Origin: Flavobacterium sp. SLB02 | GTDB lineage: Bacteria; Bacteroidota; Bacteroidia; Flavobacteriales; Flavobacteriaceae | Assembly: GCF_009664855.1 (NCBI RefSeq) | Contig: NZ_CP045928.1 | Coordinates: 5,116,331 to 5,180,330 of the forward strand | Length of the DNA: 64,000 nucleotides | Direction of reading: 5' to 3' | Shown here: positions 25,453 to 33,834 of the stretch, in pieces | How positions within the stretch are numbered: position 1 is the stretch's first letter | How the letters are laid out: each line of letters begins with the position of its first letter | Position numbers and translations under genes: made by a program | Notes under the pieces: model-generated | What the model was told of the DNA's origin: nothing | Databases searched by the model: none | Seen by the model: only the letters and a program-made list of their open reading frames with translations

Positions 25453-26451
25453 TTACAAAGAATTGCGCATCATAAGAGATGATTTGTTTTCTATTTGTTC
25501 TTTCTTTCCTTTTAGGACCATATCTGCCAAAATTTTTCCCATTGTTTCAAAATGGGTCGAAATTGTGGTGATTCCGTTGGCAACAATCTTTTTTAATGGT
25601 GTTTCATTATAGGATATAATTCCGAGATCGATTCCTAATTTCAGGTTTTGGTCTCTTGCTTTTTCGATTACGCGTACTAAATCACGATCATTCGGGATAA
25701 TGTATAAATCGCCCAAAGTAATTTCGCGGTCGGTAAATTCAGTGATGATTTCGTATTCAAAATCATATTCCGTACAAAAAGCTTCAAACCCAATTTTCAT
25801 TCCGAGTGGTTCTCTGAAACCCGGGAAAATCAAAATCAACTTTTCGTATTTACCCAGTCTCGACTTTCCTTTGAGCAATCCTTCAAAAATATCTTTTTCA
25901 TGATTTTGATAAATTGCGGGATACAATTTCAGATCCGGATTGGTCTGATCCAGTATGATAACTTCGCCTACTGGTAGGGTTTTTATCAATTTGGCTACAT
26001 CGTTTAAGTTGGTGGGCATGATGATGTATTTTGTATAATTTCCGTTACTGTCATTTATGAGTTTCTGAAAAACGGGAACATTAAAATGATGAAAGAAAAT
26101 ATCGACCTGAGCATTTTTTCCAATATACTGCAAAAACGAATTATAGATGTCTTCCTTAAAACTATTTAATTCATCAAATAATAAGAAAACCTTCTGTTTT
26201 ATAGTCGTTTCAACGCTTTTCACGTAATATCCTTTACCGGGAATAGCGTAAATAATACCTCTTTTTTTGAGTTCATCGTATCCTAATAAAACGGTATCAC
26301 GCGATAATGAAAAAGCCAGACAAACTTTATTCACAGACGGAAGCCGGTCGCCTTTTACCAGTTTTTCTTCTTCAATTGCTTTTTCTATTGACAGAATTAT
26401 CTGCTTATATTTTGGCAAACCAATGTTATTCTGAATCGAAATAATATTCAT
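25453..26451 (-). CDS. GntR-family regulator with periplasmic-binding-protein-like sensor domain
   Basis: A 332-aa transcription factor. The ATG at 26451 (MNIISIQNNIGLPKYKQI) is chosen because the family begins here; an ATG 18 codons upstream gives an unlikely extension. Residues 10-75 are the GntR winged helix (KGDRLPSVNKVCLAFSLSRDTV, then YAIPGKGYYV at the wing). Residues 85-330 look like a LacI/PBP-type sugar sensor (VFLLFDELNSFKEDIYNSF, GIDLGIISYNETPLKKIV, ISTHFETMGKILADMVL). It is divergent from galM, with paired ACTGGTA repeats between them. The sensed ligand is unknown; galactose or another sugar handled by the adjacent genes is inferred. Confidence 0.85.
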   Translation of the reverse strand: MNIISIQNNIGLPKYKQIILSIEKAIEEEKLVKGDRLPSVNKVCLAFSLSRDTVLLGYDELKKRGIIYAIPGKGYYVKSVETTIKQKVFLLFDELNSFKEDIYNSFLQYIGKNAQVDIFFHHFNVPVFQKLINDSNGNYTKYIIMPTNLNDVAKLIKTLPVGEVIILDQTNPDLKLYPAIYQNHEKDIFEGLLKGKSRLGKYEKLILIFPGFREPLGMKIGFEAFCTEYDFEYEIITEFTDREITLGDLYIIPNDRDLVRVIEKARDQNLKLGIDLGIISYNETPLKKIVANGITTISTHFETMGKILADMVLKGKKEQIENKSSLMMRNSL

Positions 26452-26483
26452 AAAAAAGGAAATTTTGGTGCAATATACAAAAA

Positions 26484-26529
26484 ACTGGTAGGTACTGGTA
26501 TGCAAACGTAAATAATGTTTCTATTTTTG
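26484..26529. promoter_or_regulatory. Divergent gntR/galM promoter region with ACTGGTA direct repeat
   Basis: Two identical ACTGGTA heptamers (26484-26490 and 26494-26500) start one helical turn apart. A plus-strand -7 match TATTTTTG (26522-26529) precedes galM. A minus-strand match TACGTTTG (26510-26503) precedes the regulator gene. The repeat would sit at the galM -33 area and near the regulator's start site, so it is a good candidate operator for the GntR protein. Confidence 0.55.
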
Positions 26530-26553
26530 GATTTCACTTTTGGCAAAAATAAT

Positions 26554-27609
26554 ATGGAAATAAAACATATATCGCATTTTCAAAACGGATCTGTATCTAA
26601 ATCATTTGGTTTAATGCCCGATAAGGAAGAAATTCTTTCTTTTGAATTATCTAATAAAAACGGAATGAAAGTTCAGGTCATTAATTATGGCGCTACTGTA
26701 ACTTTATTACAAATTCCGGTTTCGAATGGTAAACTTGTTGATGTTGTTTTGGGTTTTGATACTTTAGAATCATATCTGGCTTCTTATAATTTACCAGGCG
26801 CTCCTTATTTTGGGACCACTGTTGGCCGTTATGCGGGAAGAATTAGTAAAGGTTCTTTTAAATTAAACGACAAAACATACCAGTTGAACATCAACAATAA
26901 CGGAAATGCATTGCATGGCGGAAATGTTGGTTTTGGACAAAAGGTATGGAATGTTACCAATATTACTTCAGGCGATAATCCGTCGATTACACTGAGTCTT
27001 TTGAGTGAAGATTTAGACGAAAATTTTCCGGGAGAATTACACGTTGATTTAACCTATACTTTAACCGAAGACAACGAACTGAAGCTGGAATACAAAGCGA
27101 CAACAACACAAGATACGGTTATCAACTTGACGCATCATAGTTATTTTAATCTTGATGGTCATGACGGAAATGTTCTGGATCAGACCATGTTTATTGATGC
27201 TGAAAAAATGCTGGAAACAGATTCAGTTAATATCCCAAGCGGAAACTTTACTGCTCTTGCCAATCATGATTTCGATTTTAGAACGACTAAAAAATGTCCG
27301 GCAATTATTGACAATTCGTTTGTAATTGAAGCTACAAATAATGCTGTTGCAAAATTATACAGTGCTAAAAATAATTTGCAAATGAGCGTTTACACTGATC
27401 AGCCAAGTGTACATATATATGTAGGCGGTAAATGTTCTGACACATTAAAAGGAAAAGAAAATATAAACTACCATACCACAAGCGGAATTTGTTTTGAAAC
27501 TCAAAATTTTCCGGATGCACCAAATCAGGAACATTTTCCAAATTCGGTTTTAAGAAAAGGTGACGAATACCATCAAACAACGGTTTATAAATTCGAAAAT
27601 ATAAACTAA
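26554..27609 (+). CDS. galM: Aldose 1-epimerase (galactose mutarotase)
   Basis: Interconverts alpha and beta anomers of galactose and other aldoses. From the ATG at 26554 the product has 351 aa; an ATG at 26515 adds 13 residues but includes the likely -7 promoter element, so it is rejected. Landmarks are INYGATVTLLQIP, the substrate Arg in VGRYAGRISKG, the acid-base His in NLTHHSYFNLDGHDG, and the C-terminal Glu in SGICFETQNFPDAPNQ. No signal peptide is present, so it is cytoplasmic. It is the first gene of galM-galK-galT, consistent with the Leloir pathway; it may also serve arabinose. Confidence 0.94.
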   Translation: MEIKHISHFQNGSVSKSFGLMPDKEEILSFELSNKNGMKVQVINYGATVTLLQIPVSNGKLVDVVLGFDTLESYLASYNLPGAPYFGTTVGRYAGRISKGSFKLNDKTYQLNINNNGNALHGGNVGFGQKVWNVTNITSGDNPSITLSLLSEDLDENFPGELHVDLTYTLTEDNELKLEYKATTTQDTVINLTHHSYFNLDGHDGNVLDQTMFIDAEKMLETDSVNIPSGNFTALANHDFDFRTTKKCPAIIDNSFVIEATNNAVAKLYSAKNNLQMSVYTDQPSVHIYVGGKCSDTLKGKENINYHTTSGICFETQNFPDAPNQEHFPNSVLRKGDEYHQTTVYKFENIN

Positions 27610-27667
27610 TATTTTTTTAAAGAAAAGTTCAAAAATTACAAGATAATACCATTTCAATTACATCATA

Positions 27668-28828
27668 ATGAATGACATTTTAGTACAGAACACCACTGCT
27701 TTTTTTGAGAAATCTTTTGGATCAGCTCCTCAAAAAGTAGTACTTTCTCCAGGAAGAATCAACATCATTGGGGAACATATTGATTATAATGACGGTTATG
27801 TTTTACCAGCTGCAATCGACAAAGTTATTTGTTTTGCTTTTGCGAAAAACGATACCAAAAAATCGCTAATAGTTGCCATCGATTTAAACGAAGATTTTGA
27901 AATTGATCTGACTCAGCCAGTCACATTAAGCGATGTAGTCTGGACCAATTATATCCGCGGCGTTATCAAACAATTGCAGGATAACGGATTTGTGTTTGAA
28001 GGTTTCAACTGTGTTTTTAGCAGTAACATTCCGGTGGGTTCCGGATTATCTTCTTCTGCTGCTTTAGAATGCGGAATGATTTTCGGTATCAGGGAACTTT
28101 TCGATCTGAAAATTGAAAAAGTAGATATTTCTTTATTAGGACAAAAAGCAGAACACTGGGTAGGTATCAATTGTGGCATTATGGATCAGTTTTCGAGCGT
28201 TCATGGTGTAGAAAACAAAGTGATTAAATTAGATTGTAATACGCTTGATTTTGAATATCACAATGCCGATTTTAAAGATTACTCTTTAGTGTTATTTGAT
28301 AGTAATGTAAAACATTCGCTTTTTACATCTGAATACAATACCCGTAGAATTGAGTGCGAACAAGGATTGGCCATTATTAAAGAAAATTTTCCTGCTATAA
28401 AAAGTTTCAGGGATTGTACCGAAGAACAACTTTTGAGCATTCAGGACAAAATAAGCCCAACTGTTTTTAAAAGAGTGCATTATGTTGTTAAGGAAATTAA
28501 CCGCGTGATAAAGGCTTGTGAGGCTCTGGATAACGGAAATATAGAACTTTTAGGACAATTGCTTTTTGAAACTCATTACGGTTTATCGCAAGAATACGAA
28601 GTAAGTTGTGCAGAGTTGGATATGCTTGTAGATAACGCAAAAGCTGATGATGCAATTATTGGATCGCGACTTATGGGAGGTGGTTTTGGTGGCTGTACCA
28701 TCAATTTGATTAAAAAAGGACATGAAAATGAGGTAAAAAGTAAGTTTTCAAATCTTTATTTAGATACATTTGGGATTGAATTAAAATTCTATGATGTAAA
28801 AATCTCAAACGGAACAACACTACTTTAA
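27668..28828 (+). CDS. galK: Galactokinase
   Basis: Phosphorylates alpha-D-galactose to galactose-1-phosphate. It is a GHMP kinase of 386 aa. All three family motifs are visible: the sugar-binding SPGRINIIGEHIDYNDGYVLPAAID start (split: SPGRINIIGEHIDYNDG at about 26-42), the ATP loop PVGSGLSSSAALE (about 122-134) and the C-terminal LMGGGFGGC (about 337). It sits 58 bp after galM and 16 bp before galT, so one operon is likely. Confidence 0.96.
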   Translation: MNDILVQNTTAFFEKSFGSAPQKVVLSPGRINIIGEHIDYNDGYVLPAAIDKVICFAFAKNDTKKSLIVAIDLNEDFEIDLTQPVTLSDVVWTNYIRGVIKQLQDNGFVFEGFNCVFSSNIPVGSGLSSSAALECGMIFGIRELFDLKIEKVDISLLGQKAEHWVGINCGIMDQFSSVHGVENKVIKLDCNTLDFEYHNADFKDYSLVLFDSNVKHSLFTSEYNTRRIECEQGLAIIKENFPAIKSFRDCTEEQLLSIQDKISPTVFKRVHYVVKEINRVIKACEALDNGNIELLGQLLFETHYGLSQEYEVSCAELDMLVDNAKADDAIIGSRLMGGGFGGCTINLIKKGHENEVKSKFSNLYLDTFGIELKFYDVKISNGTTLL

Positions 28829-28844
28829 TACCACAAGAATTACA

Positions 28845-29900
28845 ATGAAAAATTTTGACATTAACGAAGATCCACACAGACGTTTTAATCCCTTAATTAA
28901 TGAATGGGTTTTAGTATCACCTCATCGAGCAAAACGCCCCTGGCAAGGACAAAACGAAACAATTGCAACCGAAGCATTACCAAAATACGACCCAACTTGT
29001 TATTTGTGTCCGGGAAATGTTCGCGCTAACGGATTAAACAACCCAAATTACGAAAGCAGTTTTGTATTCGAAAATGATTTTGCTGCCATGAAGCAGGATG
29101 AAATTATTTTTGAAGAAGATATTAAACACACTTTCTTTAAAGCTAAACCGGAACAAGGAATTTCGAGAGTGGTTTGTTTTTCGCCACGACACGATCTTAC
29201 GTTACCGGAAATGGAAATTGACGGAATCGAAAATATCATCAGAACCTGGCAAAAAGAATATACCGATTTAGGGAACATAAAATACATCAACCACGTTCAG
29301 ATTTTTGAAAATAAAGGAAGCGTGATGGGCTGCAGTAACCCACACCCGCACGGGCAAATCTGGGCGCAATCATCATTGCCAACTCAGGTCGAAAAAACAC
29401 AAAACAGCCTGAAATCTTATTTTGATAAAAATAACAGAACCCTTCTTGAAGATTACCTGCAAGCCGAATTAAAAACCGGAGAACGTATCGTAATCGAAAA
29501 TGATCACTTTGTAGCATTGGTTCCGTTTTGGGCAATCTGGCCTTACGAAACGATGATCATCAGCAAAAGAGCGCTTAATAAAATTACTGATTTTACGGCT
29601 GAAGAAACTAATGCGTTTGCTACAATTTTAAAGCAATTAACGATCAAGTACGACAATTTATTTAGCACTTCATTCCCATATTCATCAGGAATTCACCAGG
29701 CACCAACAGATGGTTTAGAGCATCCTGAATGGCATTTTCACATGCATTTTTATCCGCCGTTATTGCGTTCGGCAACAGTTAAAAAATTCATGGTGGGATA
29801 TGAAATGTTAGGCGAATCACAACGTGATATTACACCTGAAAAAAGTGCCGAAATTTTAAGACAACAATCTGATGTGCATTATAAATCGACTGGAAAATAA
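28845..29900 (+). CDS. galT: Galactose-1-phosphate uridylyltransferase (UDP-glucose-hexose-1-phosphate)
   Basis: Exchanges galactose-1-phosphate with UDP-glucose in the Leloir pathway. It has 351 aa. The start MKNFDINEDPHRRFNPL contains the conserved RFNPL. The zinc-site cysteines are in YLCPGNVRANG, the active-site HPH is in GCSNPHPHGQIWA (about residue 165), and the C-terminal histidines are in HPEWHFHMHFYPP. The intact motifs indicate an active enzyme. galE is not in the window. Confidence 0.96.
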   Translation: MKNFDINEDPHRRFNPLINEWVLVSPHRAKRPWQGQNETIATEALPKYDPTCYLCPGNVRANGLNNPNYESSFVFENDFAAMKQDEIIFEEDIKHTFFKAKPEQGISRVVCFSPRHDLTLPEMEIDGIENIIRTWQKEYTDLGNIKYINHVQIFENKGSVMGCSNPHPHGQIWAQSSLPTQVEKTQNSLKSYFDKNNRTLLEDYLQAELKTGERIVIENDHFVALVPFWAIWPYETMIISKRALNKITDFTAEETNAFATILKQLTIKYDNLFSTSFPYSSGIHQAPTDGLEHPEWHFHMHFYPPLLRSATVKKFMVGYEMLGESQRDITPEKSAEILRQQSDVHYKSTGK

Positions 29901-29958
29901 CCTGTAAAAGTCCATTTATAAGAAGGTCATTTTAAAATTTAACACAATAATTTATTTA

Positions 29959-29979
29959 TAAATGTAAAAAATACATTTG
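29959..29979 (+). promoter_or_regulatory. AraR-type operator upstream of the sodium/sugar symporter
   Basis: TAAATGT, 7 bp (AAAAAAT), ACATTTG, with one change per half from the consensus. A -7 match TATATTTG follows at 29986-29993, placing the operator over the -33 region. The symporter ATG is at 30123, leaving a leader of about 120 nt. It links the symporter to arabinose control, even though it stands next to gal genes. Confidence 0.6.
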
Positions 29980-30122
29980 TAGTAGTATATTTGTAATTAT
30001 TTATTTTACTTTTGGCTTTCGTTCTTATTTCGTAAAAAAATAACAGAATAAAAACACATATCACATTTTAAACCAAATTAAACAAACAATCACCTATACT
30101 AATTTTTAAAATACTACTAACA

Positions 30123-31808
30123 ATGAACCAGAACCTCGCTTTCGCAGATTATGCGGTTTTTATTATTTATTTTATCGTAGTTTCTGCCTACGGTTACACG
30201 GTTTACCGCAAGCGTAAACAAGACGAACAAGATGCCAAAGCTTACTTTTTGGCTGAAGGAAACTTAACCTGGTGGGCTATTGGAGCATCTTTGATTGCCT
30301 CAAATATTTCAGCAGAACAATTCATCGGGATGAGCGGTGAAGGTTTCTTTTTAGGAATCGCTGTTGCGGCTTACGAATGGCTTGCTGCTATCGCTTTGAT
30401 TATTGTAGCAGTTTGGTTTATTCCTGTATATCTTAAAAACAAGATTTACACGATGCCTCAATTCTTAAAAACACGTTACAACGAATCTACTGCATTAATT
30501 ATGGCGGTTTTCTGGTTGTTTTTATATGTATTTGTAAACTTAACTTCTATTCTTTATTTAGGAGCAGTTGCTATTAATGGTTTAGCCGGTGGAGAATACC
30601 TTCACGTGATCATGATAGGTTTAGCAGTATTCGCTTTATTCATCTCTTTAGGAGGTATGAAAGTAGTAGCTTATACAGATGTTATTCAGGTTGCTGTATT
30701 AATTATTGGTGGTTTGGTAACTTCGTATATCGCCCTTACAACTGTTGGACAATATTTTGGAGTAGGTGAAAATGCTATTGCCGGTTTCAAAGTTTTAATG
30801 AGAGAAGCTCCTGAGCATTTCAAAATGATTATTCCAAAACCAACTGCAAATTCTTCTCAACTTGAAATTGATAAATATTTGACTTTCCCAGGTTTAATGT
30901 CGTACTTGGCTGGTATCTGGATCATCAACTTAAACTACTGGGGATGTAACCAATACATTACTCAAAGAGCTCTTGGTGCTGATTTGCAAACTGCCCGTAC
31001 AGGTATTTTATTTGCAGGTATGCTAAAATTATTAATGCCATTAATCGTAATGTTACCTGGTATTGCTGCTTACGTTTTATACACAAACGGACATTTACCT
31101 CAACTTGTTGGAGGAAAAGACGGAGCTTATTCTGCTGTATTGACATTCTTGCCAACTGGATTAAAAGGACTTTCAGTAGCGGCTTTAACTGCTGCAATTG
31201 TAGCTTCATTAGCCGGAAAAGTAAACAGTATCTCCACTATTTATACTTTAGATATTCATAAAAAATACATCCAAAAGGATGCTGGCGAAAAACAACAAGT
31301 AAACATTGGTAGAATTGCCGTTTTTGCTGCAATGCTTTTAGCTGTTTTATTTACATGGAATGACATCTTAGGAATTGGCGGAGTTGGTGGATTCACCTAC
31401 ATCCAAAAATATACAGGATTTATTAGCCCTGGAGTTTTTGCTATGTTCTTCCTTGGTATGTTCTGGAAAAGAACAACAGGAACTGCAGCAATTGTGGGTG
31501 TAATTTTAGGATTTGTTTTATCTGTATTATTCAACGAATATGCTCCGGCTTTATTCGGAAACGAAACTTTATTATACACAGCGTATAATAACGGAAAAGG
31601 TGCTTTTGAAATTCCTTTCCATATTTGTATGGGATTATCATTCTTCTTTACAATGTTAGCAATGATTGCAATCAGTTTTGCAGGACCAAAAGTAAATCCT
31701 AAAGCATTTGAAATCGATGCTGAAATGTTTAAAGTAAAACCACAAACTACAGTTTTAATCGTAATTACATTATTAGTAATTGTAGCTTTATACGTTAAGT
31801 TCTGGTAA
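30123..31808 (+). CDS. Sodium/sugar symporter, SSS family (arabinose or galactose uptake)
   Basis: An inner-membrane SGLT-type transporter of 561 aa with about 14 hydrophobic segments. Family landmarks are the first membrane helix ADYAVFIIYFIVVSAYGY, the SSS signature GASLIASNISAEQFIGMSG (about 57-75), LGGMKVVAYTDVIQV (about 178) and NYWGCNQYITQRALGA (about 267). It would bring monosaccharide released in the periplasm into the cytoplasm. The operator at 29959 points to L-arabinose; the galKT neighbours allow galactose. Both are inferences. Confidence 0.93.
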   Translation: MNQNLAFADYAVFIIYFIVVSAYGYTVYRKRKQDEQDAKAYFLAEGNLTWWAIGASLIASNISAEQFIGMSGEGFFLGIAVAAYEWLAAIALIIVAVWFIPVYLKNKIYTMPQFLKTRYNESTALIMAVFWLFLYVFVNLTSILYLGAVAINGLAGGEYLHVIMIGLAVFALFISLGGMKVVAYTDVIQVAVLIIGGLVTSYIALTTVGQYFGVGENAIAGFKVLMREAPEHFKMIIPKPTANSSQLEIDKYLTFPGLMSYLAGIWIINLNYWGCNQYITQRALGADLQTARTGILFAGMLKLLMPLIVMLPGIAAYVLYTNGHLPQLVGGKDGAYSAVLTFLPTGLKGLSVAALTAAIVASLAGKVNSISTIYTLDIHKKYIQKDAGEKQQVNIGRIAVFAAMLLAVLFTWNDILGIGGVGGFTYIQKYTGFISPGVFAMFFLGMFWKRTTGTAAIVGVILGFVLSVLFNEYAPALFGNETLLYTAYNNGKGAFEIPFHICMGLSFFFTMLAMIAISFAGPKVNPKAFEIDAEMFKVKPQTTVLIVITLLVIVALYVKFW

Positions 31809-31836
31809 TATAGAACGTTTTAATTCTCTCTATTTT

Positions 31837-31867
31837 TATAGCTGTTGTCGTAAAGGCAACAGCTATA
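31837..31867 (+). terminator. Hairpin after the symporter gene, possible terminator
   Basis: TATAGCTGTTG (31837-31847) pairs perfectly with CAACAGCTATA (31857-31867) over a 9-nt loop, 28 bp after the stop codon. No clear U-tract follows on the plus strand, so efficient rho-independent termination is uncertain. Confidence 0.5.
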
Positions 31868-31912
31868 AAATTATAAACCAGTTTGTATTTTTCATCTTTA
31901 ATAAAAAATATC

Positions 31913-32695
31913 ATGCAACTATCCCTTACCAATAAAATTATCATAGTAACAGGCGGTGCAAAAGGAATTGGACTTGGCATTTGTAATGTATTAGCAAGCG
32001 AAGGTGCCATACCCTTTATTGTAGGCCGAAATGAAGAGGACAACAATAAAGCAGTAAATGAAATTAAAGCTTCCGGAAAAGAAGCCTTTCAGGTTGTTGC
32101 CGACTTAACAAAACCGGAAGAATGCAAAAAAGCAGTCGAAGCTGTTATAAAACAATGCGGACGAATTGACGGATTAGTCAACAATGCCGGCGTAAATGAC
32201 GGAGTTGGTCTGGAAAAAGGCAATTATGAAGATTTTGTTGCCTCTTTGCATAAAAATTTAATTCATTATTATCTAATGGCGCAGCATGCGTTACCTTACT
32301 TAATTGAATCAAAAGGAGCGATAGTCAATATTGGCTCAAAAACTGCCGAAACCGGACAGGGAGGAACATCTGCCTATGCTGCTTCAAACGGAGGCCGAAA
32401 TGCTTTAACCAGAGAATGGGCTGTTGAATTATTAAAGTACAGCATTCGTGTCAATGCGGTTGTAGTGGCAGAATGCTTCACGCCTCTTTATGAAACATGG
32501 ATCAATACTTTCGAAAATAAAGAAGAAAAACTGGCATCCATTACACAAAATATTCCTTTCGAAAACAGAATGACAACAGTGGATGAAATTGCCAATATGG
32601 TTGTTTTTCTTTTATCCGAAAGATCAAGCCACACTACAGGGCAAATTATTTATGTTGATGGAGGTTACACTCATTTAGACCGTTCGATTTCTTAA
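31913..32695 (+). CDS. SDR oxidoreductase, probable L-fucose (6-deoxysugar) dehydrogenase
   Basis: Likely oxidises L-fucose to its lactone with NAD(P)+, the first step of the non-phosphorylating route encoded by the following genes. The ATG at 31913 gives 260 aa; a TTG ten codons earlier is rejected. The Rossmann motif is TGGAKGIGLG (13-22), NNAGVN is at 90-95, catalytic Ser142 is in NIGSKTAE and Tyr155 in SAYAASNGG. The position of the catalytic Lys (Y-x3-K) is occupied by Asn159, which is unusual, although I recall the NGGRNALTREWA sequence in other members of this branch. The C-terminal SSHTTGQIIYVDGGYTHLDR is intact. The substrate is assigned from neighbours. Confidence 0.82.
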   Translation: MQLSLTNKIIIVTGGAKGIGLGICNVLASEGAIPFIVGRNEEDNNKAVNEIKASGKEAFQVVADLTKPEECKKAVEAVIKQCGRIDGLVNNAGVNDGVGLEKGNYEDFVASLHKNLIHYYLMAQHALPYLIESKGAIVNIGSKTAETGQGGTSAYAASNGGRNALTREWAVELLKYSIRVNAVVVAECFTPLYETWINTFENKEEKLASITQNIPFENRMTTVDEIANMVVFLLSERSSHTTGQIIYVDGGYTHLDRSIS

Positions 32696-32735
32696 AGAAA
32701 ATGGGCGCTACCATTAAAATAAAACTGAAAAAATA

Positions 32736-32839
32736 AAACACGAATTTCACTAATTGACACTAATTAATTTATTTGTGAATTAATTTAACGAACTAAGCTA
32801 GTCTCTTAGTATCTGTGCAAATTCGTGAAATTCGTGTTT
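32736..32839. repeat. Inverted-repeat element with 15-bp perfect ends
   Basis: AAACACGAATTTCAC (32736-32750) and its complement (32825-32839) bound a 104-bp AT-rich segment between the convergent SDR and AraC-type genes. A related fragment, CACGAATTACACTAATT, is at about 56641. It may also work as a terminator hairpin for both genes. Confidence 0.6.
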
Positions 32840-32858
32840 AAAATTGAACTACGATTCA

Positions 32859-33725
32859 TTAAACTGCAGCACTCTTTTTAAATTCGCTGGGAGTCATTCC
32901 CATAAATTTTTTAAAAAGTTTATTAAAGTTAGAGGCCGTTTTATAGCCGCATTCATAGGCAATCTCAGACATGCTCAAATCGGTTTCTAATAAAAACTTG
33001 CAAGCCTTAGAAACCCGAATTTCGTTTAAATATTCTACAAAACTTTTCTTTGTTTTTAGCCTGAACATTCTACAGAAAGAAGTTGGCGTCATATTGGCAA
33101 TTGCGGCAATTTCAACCAGGACGATATCTTTTTTATAATTTTCATTTACATATTGAAAAACTTCCGAAAGCCTGTCTTTTTTAGCATCTTTATGTGCCGT
33201 AGAATAAGCTTCATTATTGATATAAATCCTATCCTCACTTTCTGATAGCAATGATAAAATTTCAAAAAGACCAATAATTACTTCAAAATCTTTTTTCAGC
33301 AGCAGTTTTTCTAATTTTTTAGCAATCTGTTTATTTGTTTTTCCAATGATCGAAATTCCCTTTCCTGCCTGAAAAAACAATTCATTTATTTTCTGTGTTT
33401 CTTTTAATTCGTAAAAAGCAGGGCCAAAAATATCTTTGCTAAAATAGACCACAATAGCATTTGCTTTTAAAGTCGAAATTCCCTGATAATACATTTCATC
33501 ATTCAGCCAAACGTGCGGAAGATCTGAACCCAAAAAAACCATATCGCCGGGCTCAAAAGGCATAACCGAATTGCCAATGATTCGCTTTCCAAAACTCTCC
33601 TTTACATACACCAATTCCAGTTCCGGATGAGAATGAAATGGCGATTGAAAAAACGATTCCTCACGATTAAGAACCGAAACTGTAGAGTTGGTGTAGGATG
33701 TTATTTTGGTTTGCTCTAATTTCAT
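32859..33725 (-). CDS. AraC-family transcriptional regulator
   Basis: A 288-aa regulator. The N-terminal cupin (about 15-110) carries FHSHPELELVYVKES and FEPGDMVFLGSDLPHVW, typical of sugar-sensing AraC proteins. The C-terminal double helix-turn-helix (about 185-288) shows IAAIANMTPTSFCRMFRLKTKKSF and MSEIAYECGYKTASNFNKLFKK followed by GMTPSEFKK. It is divergent from fucP with 109 bp between starts, so it probably activates the fucP operon in response to L-fucose or a related sugar. No candidate binding site stands out in that gap. Confidence 0.9.
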   Translation of the reverse strand: MKLEQTKITSYTNSTVSVLNREESFFQSPFHSHPELELVYVKESFGKRIIGNSVMPFEPGDMVFLGSDLPHVWLNDEMYYQGISTLKANAIVVYFSKDIFGPAFYELKETQKINELFFQAGKGISIIGKTNKQIAKKLEKLLLKKDFEVIIGLFEILSLLSESEDRIYINNEAYSTAHKDAKKDRLSEVFQYVNENYKKDIVLVEIAAIANMTPTSFCRMFRLKTKKSFVEYLNEIRVSKACKFLLETDLSMSEIAYECGYKTASNFNKLFKKFMGMTPSEFKKSAAV

Positions 33726-33834
33726 GGAGACAAAGATAATTAAAGATTAAACAAGGATAATATCGGATTACTAACTAAGCTGTAAAAATTATAATTTTAA
33801 ATTTTATTAAACGTAAAAATAATCCCAAAAAAAT

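Noticed and set aside
26515..26553. Upstream ATG extension of galM
   Set aside because: The 13 extra residues are hydrophobic, not family-like, and overlap a likely -7 promoter element.
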